From DASRLE01 sp963825315 (GTDB taxonomy: Bacteria; Verrucomicrobiota; Verrucomicrobiia; Limisphaerales; Palsa-1400): DNA of 64,000 nucleotides. Both the position numbers and the translations under genes were made by a program. Shown here one piece after another: positions 54,248 through 63,417 of the stretch. The stretch is from the NCBI GenBank assembly GCA_963825315.1, contig CAWGST010000001.1:2790001-2854000 (forward strand), given 5' to 3'. The notes below the pieces were generated by a model. The model saw nothing but the letters and a program-made list of their open reading frames with translations, was not told where the DNA came from and made no database searches. The stretch's first letter is position 1. Each line of letters begins with the position of its first letter.

Positions 54248-54280
54248 ATGCCCCGACCGTTGCGCATCGAGTATCCGTAA
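54248..54280 (+). pseudogene. Ten-codon RAYT start remnant
   Basis: ATG CCC CGA CCG TTG CGC encodes MPRPLR and continues IEYP, then TAA. This is the diagnostic first decapeptide of RAYT transposases, with everything downstream lost. Confidence 0.55.
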
Positions 54281-54324
54281 AAGAGCGTTACCAGCTTTGG
54301 CGACGGCGGATGCCTTTCCCGAGG

Positions 54325-57300
54325 TCAGGGCAAGCTGATGCGGTAATAGCGGCCGGAGCCGTTGGTCTGCAACGGTTCGCTGAAATAGAATGAACCGTTG
54401 GTGAGGGTGTTGGTCTGGAGCGGAGTCCAAACCGGGCTGGCCAGATTCGTGCAGGCTTCCACCACGACGGAGATGTTAGTCGCCCAAGAGACGATGAAAC
54501 CAAACCTGTTGCCATGCACGCCAAAGCCCGGACCATTGTTTAGAATCAACGCGTTCGGAAGGAACCGTAGCGCGGTCGAAATCCCGCCGAATGTCGCTTC
54601 CCAGCCCGTAGTTCCCGGCAAGTAATAGGCTGTCGCATTTTTGTCATTAGCGAACACAGTTGCATCAGCGCCCGGGGCGTTGCCCTGGAAATAGACCCCT
54701 GTCAGGCCGGAGCAGTATTGGAACGCATTGCTTCCGATGTTGGTGACGCTGTTGGGAATCGTGACGCCGGCCAGGCTGATGCATTGGAAGAATGCAGATT
54801 CCCCGATGCTGGTGACGTTTGTGCCGATCTCGACGCTGGCCAGGCTGATGCATTGGAAGAATGCAAATTCCCCGATGCTGGCGACGTTTGTGCCGATCTC
54901 GACGCCGGTCAGACTGGCGCAGCCAGAGAACGCATGCGCCCCGATGCTGGTAACACTGCCGGGAATCGTGACGCTGTTCAGGCTGGCGGAAAAGACAGAA
55001 TCCTCGCCATTCCCGATGCCGGTGACCACCAGGTTGTTGATCCTGGTTGGAATGGTCACAGCACCGCCAGAGCCGGTGTATCCGGTGATGGTGAGAGTAT
55101 TGCCGGCATTTGTCGTGTAAATGAATGGGGTTGTCGGCGACAGTAAGAGCGCCATTACGGTAGCCGAGTAAGGCGGGAAGGAGTAGTTGAAGTTTGTTCC
55201 GTTGATGATAATGCCTGTTTGCGCAATGTTCGTCGCGCCGGTTCCGTCTTCCACGGCAGTATCCTGGGGTATCCCATAGGAGTAAACCGCCACCCGTGAT
55301 TCGGGGGTGAAGCCCGCCACCACCACCTGCCCCGTCAGAGTATTGACAGGGTCCTTATTGATGGTCAGCACCGTCAAGCTGCCGTTCTGCCGCTGGACCG
55401 CATAAGTCGAGAGCAGCGAATAATCGCTGGCGGCGGTAATCACGGTATCACCCGTCTGCACAAAATTCGTCATGAGTTCCGTCGCGTAATAAGTTGGATA
55501 AACGTTCGTAAACCCGCTGTCCACCACTCCGTAATCACCGTATTCGCGCCAGCCGTAGAGGCTCGTGCTCATATTGCCGTCGTATTCCACGCCATTGCGC
55601 AAAGCCCACCAGAAAAGCCCGTTGAACTCCGTTTGCATGAGTTGAGCCATGCTTTCCATCTTGTAAAGGCCGTTGACCAGGCTCACCGATTGTTTGCCGG
55701 GAGCGGAGGAAACCGAATTGTTTTCGGTGCAGACCAATTCAATGTTCGTGCCGATGGAACCCATGTAATCAGTGATTTGCCCCCGCAGGTCCGTCGCGGC
55801 GGAGGCCCATGCACCCGAAGTCCCCAGCAACCCCGCGTCGCTCTCGCTGCCCGGATTCTGCGGGTAATTATGGTAGATGGCAAAGTCCGGCGTGACGCCC
55901 AGGCTTTTTAAAGTCGCCAGCAAAACCGGCGTCCAACCGTAGTGCGTCTGTTCCGTGACCGGGTTGTACGCCGGATGATTGGCGTTATTAATATAGCTGT
56001 CCTGGCCGGGCGTGACCACCACCCCGATTTTGACCGTCGGATCAACCGCTTTCATCAACGAGATATATGCTTTGGCCCGCACCGCATAGGTGTAAGGGTC
56101 ATGAGCCACCATATTGCTGTCGGTTTCCCACGAGCCGTAAAGCTCGTTGCCAATCTCCCAATACTTGAAACCCAGCGGCGCCGTGCGCGAGATGCGGAGG
56201 AAGTTTTTGCCGTCATCCGTTGCCAGCGGCGCGGCGGCTCGCAATGAGGCCCAATATCCCGCCGTCTGCCAGTTGAAGTTGTTGGTATCCGTGCCCAAAG
56301 ACCGGGTGTTCCCCGTCGAGGCATTGACATACGCCACCCAGGCTGCCGCTTCATTCGTGGAGCCTGTGCCATAGTTCAACGTGATCATGGTTTCCGCGCC
56401 AATGTTGGTGACCACGTGAATGAAATTGGCCAGACTCGTTGCCCACGACCAATTGTTGTTGTCCTGCCGGTTATAAAGCCAGTGGTAATCGTCGGAATCG
56501 GAACCCCCCGGGAAACGCAAGGCCTGCGTGCCCATATTGGTCAGCAAAGCCAGGGTCTGCGGTGTGTCGAGTTCGCTGTCCCACATGGGTGTATTGAAGC
56601 CGAACCAGCGCGCGTCAGCCGTCCGAATGGGCTGGCTGGCATTCACCGATAGCAGCGTCACCGACGGCGGTGTGACGGCGCCGACAAGTTCGATGTCATC
56701 CAGATAAAACGCGGGTTGAGCCGAAGCGATGGAGCCCTGGATGGCGAAACCGCTGAAGTCCGTCACGTTCGCCACGCCCAAAGCCGACAATGACACCGTG
56801 TACTGCACCCAGGTATTGGCCGGCTGTGTGCCTAAAGAAACGCGGGCGGTCTGCAGCTCGATCGGATTACCAAGAAAGCCATACATTTGGAGCTGTTGAC
56901 CGCCAGTTGGACCGCCGTTGAGCCAAAAGCTGATGCTGGAGTAGGCGGTATTCGTGATGGGAACATGATACAACTGAATGCCGCCGTAGTTGGTGGTAAT
57001 GGCCGCACTGATGGAATATTCGCTGTCGGGATAGACCGGTGAAGTATTGGAGAAGTACCGTGTGCAATTATAACTGTAGTCCACCCAGCCGTTGACCAGC
57101 GAATTAGAATAGACCGACAGAGTATTCGGTTGAGGCGGCGGGGGCGGGGGCGGGGGCGGCGGCAGGAGGGACCCGGCCACCAGGAAAATGTCACCAACAT
57201 AAAAGGTCGGGATGGTGAAATCGTTGTAGTTCCAGATCCAAATGCCGTCAAAGTTCGTCTGGTCGGCCACGCCAATGGCGGCAAGGGGAATGGTAAATTC

Positions 57301-57705
57301 CTGCCAGGTGTTGGCGGCCAGGGCCGGCAGCGTATAAGGGGTCTGGTTGGCCTGGTCGAGCGTCCCTGTCACCGTCAGAACCTGTCCGCCGGTGTCCCCG
57401 CCGTTGAGCCACAAGGTCAGATTCGTATAGTACGCTGAAGAAGACGGGGTCTGAGACAGATAGAGCGCCCCATACCCGGTGCAGAAGACGCTGATCGAGT
57501 CGGAAAAGCCCGGAAGCACGGGACTGGTGTTGGCCAGATTGTCGCTTGCCCAGCTTTCATCCACCCACCCATTTTGCAGGCTGCTGGAATAAATAATCTG
57601 GTTGGCCTGTCCGCAAAGCCATGCCGCCGAAATTTGCAGCAAACATGCGGCGATGGCAATGGCATGGCATCGACGTGGATTCATCCCCCCTGTTCGTTGA
57701 TTCAT
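54325..57705 (-). CDS. Large secreted glycoside hydrolase with two CBM-like modules and BspA-type repeats
   Basis: About 1126 residues. A signal peptide (AIAIAACLLQISAAWLCGQA) is followed by two carbohydrate-binding-like beta-sandwiches (SSSLQNGWVDESWASDN; SNSLVNGWVDYSYNC) separated by a ten-Pro linker. The catalytic domain resembles the 8344-10509 enzyme: LRFPGGSDSDDYHW, acid/base Glu in FKYWEIGNELYGSW, candidate nucleophile in ELVCTENNS, then ALRNGVEYDGNMSTSLYGW. Next come BspA-type leucine-rich repeats (VTSIGAHAFSGCASLTGVEI and copies), rare on such enzymes, and the ISVVVEACTNLASPVWTPLQ C-terminal module. Start choice among GTG 57714, ATG 57705 and ATG 57684 is open. Confidence 0.82.
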   Translation of the reverse strand: MNQRTGGMNPRRCHAIAIAACLLQISAAWLCGQANQIIYSSSLQNGWVDESWASDNLANTSPVLPGFSDSISVFCTGYGALYLSQTPSSSAYYTNLTLWLNGGDTGGQVLTVTGTLDQANQTPYTLPALAANTWQEFTIPLAAIGVADQTNFDGIWIWNYNDFTIPTFYVGDIFLVAGSLLPPPPPPPPPPQPNTLSVYSNSLVNGWVDYSYNCTRYFSNTSPVYPDSEYSISAAITTNYGGIQLYHVPITNTAYSSISFWLNGGPTGGQQLQMYGFLGNPIELQTARVSLGTQPANTWVQYTVSLSALGVANVTDFSGFAIQGSIASAQPAFYLDDIELVGAVTPPSVTLLSVNASQPIRTADARWFGFNTPMWDSELDTPQTLALLTNMGTQALRFPGGSDSDDYHWLYNRQDNNNWSWATSLANFIHVVTNIGAETMITLNYGTGSTNEAAAWVAYVNASTGNTRSLGTDTNNFNWQTAGYWASLRAAAPLATDDGKNFLRISRTAPLGFKYWEIGNELYGSWETDSNMVAHDPYTYAVRAKAYISLMKAVDPTVKIGVVVTPGQDSYINNANHPAYNPVTEQTHYGWTPVLLATLKSLGVTPDFAIYHNYPQNPGSESDAGLLGTSGAWASAATDLRGQITDYMGSIGTNIELVCTENNSVSSAPGKQSVSLVNGLYKMESMAQLMQTEFNGLFWWALRNGVEYDGNMSTSLYGWREYGDYGVVDSGFTNVYPTYYATELMTNFVQTGDTVITAASDYSLLSTYAVQRQNGSLTVLTINKDPVNTLTGQVVVAGFTPESRVAVYSYGIPQDTAVEDGTGATNIAQTGIIINGTNFNYSFPPYSATVMALLLSPTTPFIYTTNAGNTLTITGYTGSGGAVTIPTRINNLVVTGIGNGEDSVFSASLNSVTIPGSVTSIGAHAFSGCASLTGVEIGTNVASIGEFAFFQCISLASVEIGTNVTSIGESAFFQCISLAGVTIPNSVTNIGSNAFQYCSGLTGVYFQGNAPGADATVFANDKNATAYYLPGTTGWEATFGGISTALRFLPNALILNNGPGFGVHGNRFGFIVSWATNISVVVEACTNLASPVWTPLQTNTLTNGSFYFSEPLQTNGSGRYYRISLP

Positions 57706-57814
57706 GCGCCCCACCGTATCCCATTTTCGAAAACTCGGAAAGCTTTTTTATAAAGCAAATGACCATTTAAAGATGCGTCTTGTCATACATCATCGGCGAT
57801 TTCCGGCAGCGTGT

Positions 57815-59650
57815 TCACCCACCCCGGTGGCGGACAAATTCGAAGTTGCACAGGCGCACTTCAGGCTTCCCGGCCGCGTCCAGCACCAGTTTTCCCGCCG
57901 AATCGAAGGAGATCAACAGATGGTCTGGCTTGAGATTGAGGTCCTCCAGTCCGCAGTCGGCCAGTTTGGCGGCCTTGGCCTTCAACAATTCCTCCATCGT
58001 CCGGCGCGTGATCAGGCCCTTGGCGCAGGCGTGTTTCGCGTTGAGGGAGGAGTAAGAACATCCGTCGTGCGCCGCCAGCAATGCGTCCGGCCCGTTCCAA
58101 AATCCCCAGATCGTGATGTAATCATAATCCTTGCGCAGGGCCGGCTCGCCGTCCGGCGTGAGCAGATGGGCCAGGGCGGAGTAACGCCGCGCTTCCGCGC
58201 CCGCGCGGGAGGATTCGCGGGTGCTGCCCGTCATGTAAATGGCGCGGGGATAGATGGTCTTGATGCCATGACGACTGAGGTGCAGGGCGAGGGCGAATTC
58301 CTCGAAGGGGCTGTTGAACTCGTGGGACCGGGCCGCCTCCAGGATGGCTCTGGCGTTCTTCACCTGCACCGGATCGCCCATTCGCGAAACCCGCCACACC
58401 AGATTGATGTTGTCCTTGGTGCAGGTGCGGAAAACCTGGTTGCGCGATGAAAGTTTCTTTTTCGGCGTCCGGCGCCAGCGTTCCGGCAGAAAATAACTGA
58501 ACAGGTCGGGGTCCCTGCCCACCACCCATAACAATCCACCGGTGCTCTCGGCGCGCCCGAAAACAAAATCCACCCCCAGCAGGCTGGTGGCGCGCAGATG
58601 ATCCGGCATGGGCTTGCCGGCGACCTCCTCGAATCGGTGCGCCATGTGCGTCAGGTAGAGCTTGCGGTTGGCGCTGCGGACGGCTTGCTCGTGCTCCGGC
58701 GTCCGCTCCAGCAGTTCGTAATCCACCAGCGCATAGGCGAGTTGCCCGTGGCGGTCGCGCAACAACCCTCTGTTTCGGGTTTGCCGCAGAATGATGTGCG
58801 CCGGCTTCATGTCAATGACGTCGTAACCCTTCTGGCGCAATTCGTGCGTTACCAGGCCCGTCGCCTGCGCCAGAAATTCCGCTCTCCTCCGTCCGCCAAA
58901 CCCGAAGCACTCAGCCGTTTCCACCGCGTCCAGCCCCTTGATCCAGCCGAAGAGCAGGACGTATTGGCGCAAGATGTCAATTTCCACGCCGGGATGCTGC
59001 GCGATTTTCGCCCGAATTTTGTATTCCGAACGTCCGGTCTGCCACAATTGCAGCCTCTTGCTCGGCACGTAGATCGCCAGGGGCAGTTGGGTGCGGATGC
59101 GGATGCCGGCGGGCCCGAGGTCGCCCTGGCGCAGTTCCATCAACAGGGAGAATTCCTCGAAGGGACTGTTGAACTCGGCGTTGATGAATTTGTTCACCGT
59201 GAGGGTGTCCAGCGGGACGTCTTCGCCCACGCGGGACCATTTAACCACCAAATTGAGGCTCCGACCGTTGAGGGGGCGCGTCGGCAGCTTATAGACCGTG
59301 CCCGTGCCGCTCAGCCGTTTGCGCTCGGCCTCGAACCATTCCGGCGCGAACCAGTTTTCCAGCAGCAGATGCCGCCAGAACGGCGCGCCAAAACGCGTCA
59401 AATAGAGATCGCCCTCGTCGCTGGTTTTCAAGTGAACGTAATCCACCCCCAGCAGGGAGATGACCGTGCCGCCCGGCGGCGCGTCGGCGGGCAACACCAT
59501 CGGCGCGCGCGACGCGGCCATTGCCGCCGCCGCAACCCGAAGCGTCTTCCCCACTTTCGCCTCGCCAGTCATGGTGGAAGTGTAGTTCTCCGTCCGGTTG
59601 GCGCAAGCAATACGATGCGGGCTGCCGCCGGAGGTGGAATAGAGTTTCAT
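57815..59650 (-). CDS. Unknown protein made of two tandem kinase-like halves
   Basis: A 611-residue protein, start ATG 59650 with AGAAGG upstream. No signal peptide or membrane helix. Residues about 65-320 and 355-608 are diverged copies of each other: both have LLGVD(Y/F)V, NLV(V)xxSR(V/M)G, EFNSPFEEF, a 'P(L/R)AIY' strand, and GxWxGxDA. Each ends with a motif like a kinase catalytic loop, YDVIDMKPAHIILRQ (D280, K282, H285) and LEDLNLKPDHLLISF (N572, K574, H577), followed by an acidic strand (VDYELLE; CNFEFVR). The copy 1 loop keeps Asp, the copy 2 loop has Asn, so one half may be active and one degenerate. I do not recognise a named family. It stands alone on the minus strand after the large hydrolase gene. 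Confidence 0.7.
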   Translation of the reverse strand: MKLYSTSGGSPHRIACANRTENYTSTMTGEAKVGKTLRVAAAAMAASRAPMVLPADAPPGGTVISLLGVDYVHLKTSDEGDLYLTRFGAPFWRHLLLENWFAPEWFEAERKRLSGTGTVYKLPTRPLNGRSLNLVVKWSRVGEDVPLDTLTVNKFINAEFNSPFEEFSLLMELRQGDLGPAGIRIRTQLPLAIYVPSKRLQLWQTGRSEYKIRAKIAQHPGVEIDILRQYVLLFGWIKGLDAVETAECFGFGGRRRAEFLAQATGLVTHELRQKGYDVIDMKPAHIILRQTRNRGLLRDRHGQLAYALVDYELLERTPEHEQAVRSANRKLYLTHMAHRFEEVAGKPMPDHLRATSLLGVDFVFGRAESTGGLLWVVGRDPDLFSYFLPERWRRTPKKKLSSRNQVFRTCTKDNINLVWRVSRMGDPVQVKNARAILEAARSHEFNSPFEEFALALHLSRHGIKTIYPRAIYMTGSTRESSRAGAEARRYSALAHLLTPDGEPALRKDYDYITIWGFWNGPDALLAAHDGCSYSSLNAKHACAKGLITRRTMEELLKAKAAKLADCGLEDLNLKPDHLLISFDSAGKLVLDAAGKPEVRLCNFEFVRHRGG

Positions 59651-59764
59651 TAAAAGCCTTCTTTGGCACCAAATTGGAGCGGCCAGCCGGAGCGAAGGAG
59701 CGCAGCGCACGGCTGAAGTGACTGGGATTCTGTACCCCCCACCCCCCCGCTACAGTGTTACAAA

Positions 59765-60019
59765 CGTTGATTATCAATGACTTAGGGTGCAACAAGGGTG
59801 CTACAATTGGGCTTATTTGTTGCACCTGTAGCACCCTGGCATCACACCTATCGCATCCGCTCATGGCAAGGGCGGCGTGGAGGCCAGAATCCAGGCGACA
59901 CTTGGCCACAAAAGATCGCAAAGACCCCAGCGCGGCCAGCCGCAACCGAATCCGGACTTGCCCGCAGATCACGGGCTTGGTCCTGGCATTGGCGTATTTG
60001 TGGGTGGACAGAGCGGGCG
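59765..60019 (+). repeat. Dispersed intergenic repeat, copy 2, with a 10-bp-arm hairpin
   Basis: CGTTGATTATCAATGACTTA (59765) and GGCTTGGTCCTGGCATTGGC (59974) then TTTGTGGGTGGACAGAGCGG match 30241-30370. Between them GGGTGCTACA (59796-59805) pairs perfectly with TGTAGCACCC (59827-59836). No gene is supported between 59651 and 60079. Confidence 0.65.
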
Positions 60020-60079
60020 TGTCGCGGCATTCTCTTGGCATCCCTCTGTGAAGTCGCGGCTCGTTAGGCGACGTCACCC

Positions 60080-60516
60080 TCATTTTTTATTTCGGTTTTG
60101 CGTTTTAGGCTCGGCCATTATCTTCCAGGAGATGCCAAAGCGATCAATGACGATTCCGTATCGCCCTGCGAAAAATGTTTTCTGCAAAGGGATTTGGATC
60201 TGACCACCATCGCTGAGAGCTGCGAAGAACCGTTCGGCTTTCTCCGGAGTTTCAACTCGGAGAAGAAGCGAGAAGCCTGCAAATGTTGTTTCGGTGGGCG
60301 ACTTCTCGCAACCGCAGTCTGACGCCATGATCTCAGTGGAACCAATGCGAAATGTTGCGTGAAATATTTTTCCTCCATTCCTGGCCTCAATTGGGAAGGG
60401 TCTGGACAGTCGCGAAACCGCATCATGAAGAGAGTCTCAGCTTCAATCGTCCTGCAATAGAACTTGACCGCTTCTTCAGTGCGCCCGTAGAAATTTAGCG
60501 TGGTTTGAACGTTCAT
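60080..60516 (-). CDS. VOC/PhnB-like protein with a one-base frameshift
   Basis: The protein starts MNVQTTLNFYGRTEEAVKFY, the normal start of PhnB/3-dmu-9-type VOC proteins. After GMEEK the frame runs off, but one additional A in the A run (60367-60371 on the plus strand as T5) gives KIFHATFRIGSTEIMASD, and the second half (FAGFSLLLRVETPEKAERFF; FFAGRYGIVIDRFGISWKIM) follows in that frame to a normal C terminus of about 145 residues. Family members bind or modify small molecules; many are of unknown function. A sequencing deletion in the A run is quite possible. Confidence 0.8.
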
Positions 60517-60595
60517 AAATTGTCTTGTGGGATCAAATGTTTAATTAGCGGCGGCCCAAGGGAGGCCGCCGCCGACTCGCTTAACCAACCGATTC

Positions 60596-62029
60596 TTACT
60601 TCGCCACCTCCAATGGCATATAGATATCCGTGAACCTAAACGACGGCGGCATCCCCTCCCGAGCATTCACCCCCACCAAAAACGAGGGTGCCTTGCGGAC
60701 TTTGCGGCCGCTCTTAGGCAGCCATGAGTAGAACAATTTCTTATAGCCCTTGGCGATCGCCCCGATCGGACAATTCCTCGCCACCACATAATCGCCGCCC
60801 GCGATCGTTCGCACACGCACCGGTTTCGTGGGCACGTATTTCTCATCAATCGTGACGCAGGCGTCATAACGCAATTTCTCCGGCGGGGTGTCCTTCGGAT
60901 TATCCATGGGCACGCCGATCAACAACGAATCCTCGCGGGGCAGCCCGTCCTTCTTCAGCCTCGTCGTAAAATCCAGCCATACCCGATGCGCCTCATTATA
61001 CGGGCCCACATGCCGCATGTACGCGACCCGCTGCGGTTCCAGCGTCGTCACTTCGATGATCATTTGATTCGCTTTATTCAGGGGCCGCCTCGGCTGCAAC
61101 GGCATATAAATATCCACCGGCCGTTTCGAAATATCCACCCGCCGTTTCGTGTGCTCGACCGCGTCCCGGCCACCCACCCACACTATGAAGGCCGGGGCAG
61201 GCCGCGACTCTCGGGAACTCCGCGCGAGCCATTTGCCATACAGATACTTGAAGGCGTCCATGATTTTCCCGATGGGGCAATTTTTCGCCACTGCGTATTC
61301 GCCGCCGACGATGGTCTGCACCTCAACCGGCTTCTTCGGCTCATATTCTTCACCCACCGTGATGCACGCATCGTAACGAAGCTCCGAGGCCGGGGTTACC
61401 GATGGATCATCGTGCCCAATGCCGATGAACATCGAACGCTTGCGAACCTGTTTTTCCGCCGATAGCCGTGCCGTGATGTCAATCCACGTTTGGTGGCCAT
61501 CTTCGTATGGCCCGACATGCCGCAAATAAGCCACGCGCATCGGTTTGATTTTCCTGGTAATGACTTTCATAACTTTTGTTGGGATGTGATTGGTGTTGAA
61601 TGTGGTCAAAGGAACTCCCTGCCGAAAATGCACGCCGGACGGTGCGGCGAGAATGGCGATGGGCTCCTGCGCGCGGCGAAACTCCGCGGGCGAAACTCCG
61701 TAGGCCGCCTTGAACGCCCGCGTGAACGCCGCATGCGCCTCGTAACCCGCGTCCAGCGCCACTTGAATCACCTGCTTCGCGCCCGACCTCAATTCCATCG
61801 CCGCCCGCTCCAAGCGCAGCCGCCGGACATGGTCCGCAAGCGTCTCACCCGTCATCGCAGCGAAGATGCGATGAAAATGAAAACTCGAAAAACAGGCCAC
61901 ATGCGCCAACTCCTCCAAATCCAACGTCTCATCCAGATGCTCCTGGATATGCGTCAACACCCGTAGAATGCGATCCTTATAATCATTCCACGTTGCCTTA
62001 TGCTTTGGCCGTGTGCCGCTCATCTGCAC
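60596..62029 (-). CDS. AraC-family regulator with two GyrI-like effector domains
   Basis: A 477-residue regulator. The AraC double HTH is N-terminal (about residues 15-120: DLEELAHVACFSSFHFHRIF; VALDAGYEAHAAFTRAFKAA). Two GyrI-like (SOUL/BmrR-type) effector-binding domains follow, about 158-310 and 325-475, each starting with the same pattern, MRVAYLRHVGPYEDGHQTW and QRVAYMRHVGPYNEAHRVW, and each containing LRYDAC(I/V)T and NCPIG. Most relatives have a single such domain, so a duplication is seen. It may sense hydrophobic compounds; the adjacent VOC gene is a possible target. Confidence 0.9.
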   Translation of the reverse strand: MQMSGTRPKHKATWNDYKDRILRVLTHIQEHLDETLDLEELAHVACFSSFHFHRIFAAMTGETLADHVRRLRLERAAMELRSGAKQVIQVALDAGYEAHAAFTRAFKAAYGVSPAEFRRAQEPIAILAAPSGVHFRQGVPLTTFNTNHIPTKVMKVITRKIKPMRVAYLRHVGPYEDGHQTWIDITARLSAEKQVRKRSMFIGIGHDDPSVTPASELRYDACITVGEEYEPKKPVEVQTIVGGEYAVAKNCPIGKIMDAFKYLYGKWLARSSRESRPAPAFIVWVGGRDAVEHTKRRVDISKRPVDIYMPLQPRRPLNKANQMIIEVTTLEPQRVAYMRHVGPYNEAHRVWLDFTTRLKKDGLPREDSLLIGVPMDNPKDTPPEKLRYDACVTIDEKYVPTKPVRVRTIAGGDYVVARNCPIGAIAKGYKKLFYSWLPKSGRKVRKAPSFLVGVNAREGMPPSFRFTDIYMPLEVAK

Positions 62030-62217
62030 GCTAAACTAGCAGACGCCATGCCGGGCCGCTTGACTAATTTTGCGGTTTTGCAACTCGGACAACTGCCGGA
62101 TCGGTTCAAATTGGCGTTACACCATCCGGTCTATATGGTCTTTCGCCGACGAAGATCGAGTGTTTTCCGTAATCGCAAGCAGCGAAATAGAACGAGCAGA
62201 ACCGGAAAGTGAGCCAT

Positions 62218-62390
62218 TCAACTCGCCGGTTCTGCGGTCGAAAGTTCGTTGGGCTTGGATTTGATCTTTTTGTTTTTATCCCCTTTCCCGGCAATGGCGG
62301 CGTGGTCCTTAAGCCGATAACTCACCCCACTAATGGCAATGGTCTGGGCGTGGTGAAGGAAACGATCCAAGATTGCGCCAGCATGATTCA
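62218..62390 (-). pseudogene. istB: C-terminal remnant of an IstB-like ATPase
   Basis: The minus-strand frame ending at 62218 reads HAGAILDRFLHHAQTIAISG then VSYRLKDHAAIAGKGDK, which matches the C terminus of IS21 helper ATPases (DRLLHHA...G.SYR). The upstream ATPase part is absent. Not derived from the IstB at 16283-17038, whose C terminus differs. Confidence 0.6.
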
Positions 62391-62708
62391 AAAAAAACTC
62401 TGATTTTAGCCCTCAAACCGCCCTCCAATCCGTTGATTTACAAATGGTCGCGGTTTGGGTAACTTTGTAAGTAAATCCGCAAATTAGGACACTACCAAAA
62501 AATTTCGTAAACCGGTCATAAACGGGTCCCGCGCAAGGGGATGTTTTTATTTCCGTCCGTCTCCGCTACGCTATGGCGCGACAAGTCTCACCCTACCGGC
62601 TGTCGCTCCGCCAAGCGGAGCCATGAAGGACTGGCGAAATTAAGGCACTCCCGAATAAAATGACGGATTCAACTTGCTGGAAAACTGTTTTTATGGGAAT
62701 ATGGGTGC
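62391..62708. other. Intergenic stretch before vapBC
   Basis: No gene supported. A 7-bp-arm hairpin GCTCCGCCAAGCGGAGC lies at about 62604-62620. No convincing promoter for vapBC was found. Confidence 0.35.
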
Positions 62709-62984
62709 ATGAAAACAACCTTGGAAATACCGAATCCATTGTTCAAGCGGGTCAAAACCCACGCCGCGATGGAGGGGCTGAAGCTCAAGGACGTGGTCGC
62801 TTCCGCCTTGAGCGCCTACTTGATCCGGCCGCGGCCACCGGCGAAGAGGGAGGCCAGGCCCTGCCCTTTTCCGCTGGTCCGCGGGAAAGTCGGAGCGCTC
62901 ATGAAGCAAATGAACAACGAAACCATCGCGCAATTGCAGGAAAAGGACGATCTTGAGCGCCACCGCCGATCTTTTGGACGTTAA
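62709..62984 (+). CDS. vapB: VapB-type antitoxin (ribbon-helix-helix)
   Basis: A 91-residue protein with a short DNA-binding start (MKTTLEIPNPLFKRVKTHAA) typical of ribbon-helix-helix antitoxins, followed by a Pro/Arg-rich linker and an acidic-basic tail ending ERHRRSFGR. It overlaps the PIN toxin gene by 32 bases. Such antitoxins bind their own promoter and block the toxin. Confidence 0.8.
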   Translation: MKTTLEIPNPLFKRVKTHAAMEGLKLKDVVASALSAYLIRPRPPAKREARPCPFPLVRGKVGALMKQMNNETIAQLQEKDDLERHRRSFGR

Positions 62985-63390
62985 TGTGTGGCTGGCTTTG
63001 GCCGTCGAAGGCCATCCACAGCACAAGGCCGCCCTCAAGGCGTGGAGCCAGTTGACGCGGCCCAGCTTTTGCCGGCTGACTCAACTCGGTTTGCTGCGAT
63101 TGTTGTGCCACCCGCATGTCATGGGCGGCGCGGTGTTGGAACCGGAGGCGGCTTGGGAATCCTATGAACAATTGATGCACGGAGGCGCGGCTGAATTCGT
63201 GGATGAGCCGGCGGGTTTGGACGCGCGTTTGAAATCTTTTGCCAATGGAGCGAAGGCGGCCCGGGATTTTTGGACCGATGCCTACCTGGCCGCCTTTGCC
63301 AGGTGCGCCGGACTGCGGCTGGTGAGTTTCGATTCCGGTTTTACACGGCACAAGGAACTTACCTTTCTCATACTACAGACCGGTCAATAA
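62953..63390 (+). CDS. vapC: VapC-type PIN-domain toxin
   Basis: A 145-residue PIN ribonuclease. Acidic active-site residues are visible in LLDVNVWLALAVEGHPQH (first Asp), the Glu around EPEAAWESYEQ, and WTDAYLAAFA followed by RLVSFDSGF. VapC toxins cut tRNA or rRNA. The start is a TTG at 62953 inside the antitoxin gene, which fits coupled translation. The pair looks intact, unlike the MntA/HepT pair elsewhere in the window. Confidence 0.88.
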   Translation: MSATADLLDVNVWLALAVEGHPQHKAALKAWSQLTRPSFCRLTQLGLLRLLCHPHVMGGAVLEPEAAWESYEQLMHGGAAEFVDEPAGLDARLKSFANGAKAARDFWTDAYLAAFARCAGLRLVSFDSGFTRHKELTFLILQTGQ

Positions 63391-63417
63391 ATGAATGGGG
63401 ATGGGGGCATTTCACTT

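Noticed and set aside
54718..55146. Plus-strand frame with repeated DAGDVCADLDAGQA peptides
   Set aside because: It is the antisense of the BspA-type leucine-rich repeats, so the periodicity is inherited from the real gene.
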